From positions 1-6,419 of the forward strand of contig CATMIM010000065.1 in NCBI GenBank assembly GCA_950068635.1: 6,419 nucleotides of DNA, written 5' to 3'. The notes under the pieces were generated by a model that was given only the letters and a program-made list of their open reading frames with translations, did no database searches and was not told where the DNA came from. Position numbers and translations under genes: made by a program. Of this stretch, positions 4,642-6,419 are shown in pieces (position 1 is the first letter of the stretch; each line of letters begins with the position of its first letter). This DNA is from an uncultured Candidatus Poseidoniales archaeon. Its GTDB lineage: Archaea; Thermoplasmatota; Poseidoniia; Poseidoniales; Thalassarchaeaceae.

Positions 4642-5952
4642 ATGGTTCTCTACACACCTGGTCAGATGACCAGCTATCCTTCTTCACCCGTGAAGGATGG
4701 AGGACTGCGCTTTCATTTCCTAGGTGGTGGAGATGAGGTCGGCAACGTGGGTTGTGTGCTCGAGGACTCAGCCGGCACCCTCTTGCTGATCGATTATGGT
4801 TTTCTTCCATCGAACCCCCCGCGCTACCCAGACGAAGCCCCGGTGGTCGCTGATGCTCTGTTCACCCATGCTCATCTGGATCACTTCGGCATGGCTCCAT
4901 GGTTGGTCGCGGCTCACCGAACCAACTTGCATGTCACTCCTGTGGTCGCTGACCTTGCCGAGATGCTCTGGCGTGATTCGTACAAGGTGAGCAGCATCGA
5001 GGGTGATCCACTACCTTGGGACAAACGGGACCTCGAGGAGGCCTTGGGTCACCTGCAGTCTCACCCCACAGGTGTGTGGAATGACATCGGTGGTTGGCGC
5101 TGGCGCTCGCACATAGCCGGGCATGTCGTGGGTGCGGTGATGTACGAGATCGAGACACCCGACCGAAAGATCCTCTGGACGGGGGACTTCGACACTCGCG
5201 ATTCCCCCACAACCCATGGAGCTCAACCCGTACAGGCGGATGTTCTGTTCATGGAAGCCACATACGGTGGCTCGGATCATCCAGAACGTGCCGCAGAAGA
5301 GCAGCGCTTCATCGACCGCGTCGTCGAGGTGGTGGAACGAGGTGGGACCGCTCTGGTTCCGGTTTTCGCCAATGGGCGCTCTCAGGATGTGTTGACGCTG
5401 CTGTGGAAGTCCAAGCTGAAACTCAACGTGCATTTCGATGGCATGGGCCAGCGTGTGACCAAGACATTCCTCGAGAATCCGGAGTTCGTCAACAATCCCA
5501 AGAGATTGAAGGAGGTGTTCCATTGGTCCAAGAGAGTGAGCAGCAAGTCAGACCGCAAGAAGGCATTGTCCGCTGACGTGATCGTCACCACCAGTGGAAT
5601 GCTCGACGGCGGTCCATCGATCTGGTATCTCAATCGGCTGCGTAATGACCCTCGCAACGCCATTCTTCTGACGGGATACCAGGCAGAGGGCAGCGGTGGT
5701 CGCTTGCTCACAGAGACCGGTCGTCTGCAGATATTCGGTAAACTCACTGACATCCCCTTGGAAGTGGACCGTTTCGCCTTGTCGAACCATGCTGGCCAGA
5801 AGCAACTGCTAGAGTTCGCTCTAGCCACCCAGGCCAAGGATGTCATCCTGTTCCACAGTGATCCGGACGTTCGGCCCACCCTCGCAGACTTGCTGGAGAA
5901 GGAAGGTGTGCAAGTTCACATGCCGCACAATCATGAATCATACACCATCTGA
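4642..5952 (+). CDS. Beta-CASP metallo-beta-lactamase ribonuclease (archaeal CPSF/RNase J type)
   Basis: This is a two-zinc RNA nuclease of the CPSF73/RNase J superfamily, expected to process or degrade RNA in the cytoplasm. Numbered from ATG 4642 (436 residues): Asp51 (LLIDYG, motif 1), H76-A-H78-L-D80-H81 (motif 2), His161 (AGHVVG, motif 3), Asp182 (WTGDFD, motif 4), Glu205 (MEATYGG, motif A), His383 (SNHAGQ, motif B) and His405 (LFHSD, motif C). All expected catalytic and metal positions are present. Other hallmarks are LVPVFANGRSQD, TTSGMLDGGPS and LLTGYQAEGSGGR. There are no N-terminal KH domains, so it is aCPSF2-like or a stand-alone beta-CASP nuclease, not aCPSF1. Endonuclease versus 5'-exonuclease activity cannot be told from sequence. 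In motif B the usual Ala/Ser-Asp after His is Ala-Gly. The start is uncertain: GTG 4582 (456 residues) fits a leaderless transcript from the TATA tract, and ATG 4666 keeps the whole fold. None has a Shine-Dalgarno site. Confidence 0.9.
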   Translation: MVLYTPGQMTSYPSSPVKDGGLRFHFLGGGDEVGNVGCVLEDSAGTLLLIDYGFLPSNPPRYPDEAPVVADALFTHAHLDHFGMAPWLVAAHRTNLHVTPVVADLAEMLWRDSYKVSSIEGDPLPWDKRDLEEALGHLQSHPTGVWNDIGGWRWRSHIAGHVVGAVMYEIETPDRKILWTGDFDTRDSPTTHGAQPVQADVLFMEATYGGSDHPERAAEEQRFIDRVVEVVERGGTALVPVFANGRSQDVLTLLWKSKLKLNVHFDGMGQRVTKTFLENPEFVNNPKRLKEVFHWSKRVSSKSDRKKALSADVIVTTSGMLDGGPSIWYLNRLRNDPRNAILLTGYQAEGSGGRLLTETGRLQIFGKLTDIPLEVDRFALSNHAGQKQLLEFALATQAKDVILFHSDPDVRPTLADLLEKEGVQVHMPHNHESYTI

Positions 5953-5990
5953 CTCACCTTCCCACAGTGATGAAGAGAGTGTGCCAACGG

Positions 5991-5998
5991 TCTAATAG
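5991..5998 (+). promoter_or_regulatory. Candidate TATA box for the zinc-ribbon gene
   Basis: TCTAATAG lies in the 75-nt gap after the nuclease gene. Its centre is about 33 nt before the ATG at 6028, which predicts a leader of only about 7 nt. There is no Shine-Dalgarno sequence before that ATG, which agrees with a nearly leaderless transcript. Only its AT content and position support it. Confidence 0.35.
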
Positions 5999-6027
5999 GG
6001 CACCGCATCTCCGCTGACTTGGTTCTG

Positions 6028-6375
6028 ATGGCGAGGAAGCGTCGAAGAAAAGCAGCACCTGCAAAGGGCACTAGCAAGCGACTCGCGACAGGTGGTAAGC
6101 GCAAGCGGCGCAAGCGGAAGATGAAGCTTACATTGCGCAGCCGCGGTATCAAGAAGAAGAAGGACGAGTACCAAGACGCTCTTGGATGGACAACTACCGG
6201 TACGAGCCAAGCGGCGGCGGAAGCCAGCACGGAAACTCTTCCTGATATCGTGATGCATCAGTGTTCCATGTGCGGGGCGATGAATAAGATCCCCCGGCCG
6301 AAGCGGGACCGCTACAAGGTCATCTGCGCCCAAGAAGAATGTGGCAACGAGGACAAGGTCGGCTTCGACGAGTGA
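6028..6375 (+). CDS. Small protein with lysine/arginine-rich N-terminus and zinc ribbon
   Basis: I do not recognise a named family. The 115-residue protein has two parts. Residues 1-45 are extremely basic (24 Lys/Arg in the first 45, including RKRRR, KRKRRKRK and KKKK) and likely disordered, so they probably bind DNA, RNA or the ribosome. After an Ala/Thr-rich linker (52-70), residues 79-105 form a probable zinc ribbon: C79-x2-C82-G, then C100-x4-C105-G. The second knuckle is two residues longer than the usual CxxC. The tail (NEDKVGFDE) is acidic. ATG 6028 is preferred over the TTG at 6019, which would add only three residues; neither has a Shine-Dalgarno site. The gene follows the nuclease by 75 nt on the same strand with its own candidate promoter. 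It could be a nucleoid, transcription or ribosome-associated protein. The coding call is good; the function is unknown. Confidence 0.8.
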   Translation: MARKRRRKAAPAKGTSKRLATGGKRKRRKRKMKLTLRSRGIKKKKDEYQDALGWTTTGTSQAAAEASTETLPDIVMHQCSMCGAMNKIPRPKRDRYKVICAQEECGNEDKVGFDE

Positions 6376-6419
6376 TTTTCTCCACTCATCCATCTAGAAG
6401 AATATCTCCAACAGCCGTT

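Noticed and set aside
5967..6017. C/D box-like RNA (GTGATGA at 5967-5973 and CTGA at 6014-6017)
   Set aside because: No terminal stem can form between the flanks and no internal C'/D' boxes are visible. GTGATGA also occurs at 1022-1028, so it looks like chance.

Overview
The window looks like chromosomal DNA of an archaeon. The anchor is a geranylgeranylglyceryl phosphate (GGGP) synthase, the enzyme that starts ether-lipid assembly. It sits in one operon with a ferredoxin and a small FAD protein resembling geranylgeranyl reductases. A KH-less beta-CASP ribonuclease of archaeal CPSF type, candidate TATA boxes with little or no 5' leader, and good Shine-Dalgarno sites on internal operon genes all fit. 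The moderate GC content and acidic, compact proteins suggest a marine planktonic euryarchaeon (Thermoplasmatota, for example Marine Group II/III). That placement is inference. No rRNA, tRNA, insertion sequence, CRISPR array or phage gene was seen.

Layout. (1) 1-960, plus: an actin-like ATPase of the MamK type, cut by the window edge and missing only its extreme N-terminus. (2) 961-1068: a spacer with a perfect 18-bp palindrome and a 14-bp element at 1030-1043. (3) 1069-2226, plus: a 385-residue, mostly coiled-coil protein with an acidic tail. (4) A minus-strand operon, in transcription order: ferredoxin (4357-4127), small FAD protein (4115-3357), GGGP synthase (3346-2495) and a two-helix membrane protein (2493-2233). 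Its intergenic gaps are 11, 10 and 1 nt. It converges on the coiled-coil gene with a 6-nt gap. (5) 4358-4641: a divergent promoter region. (6) 4642-5952, plus: the beta-CASP nuclease. (7) 6028-6375, plus: a small protein with a very basic N-terminus and a C-terminal zinc ribbon.

How the genes may work together. The actin and coiled-coil genes look like a cytoskeletal pair (filament plus accessory protein). The minus operon looks like an ether-lipid module: GGGP synthase makes the first ether bond, the FAD protein is a candidate isoprenoid reductase, and the ferredoxin is its likely electron donor. The most interesting non-coding signal joins these two units. GGTGAAGGTT(C/G)AAG occurs exactly 25 nt before the ATG of the coiled-coil gene and exactly 25 nt before the ATG of the ferredoxin gene, on opposite strands. 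This suggests a shared promoter or operator element. The nuclease and zinc-ribbon genes follow the divergent region and point to RNA processing or nucleic-acid binding.
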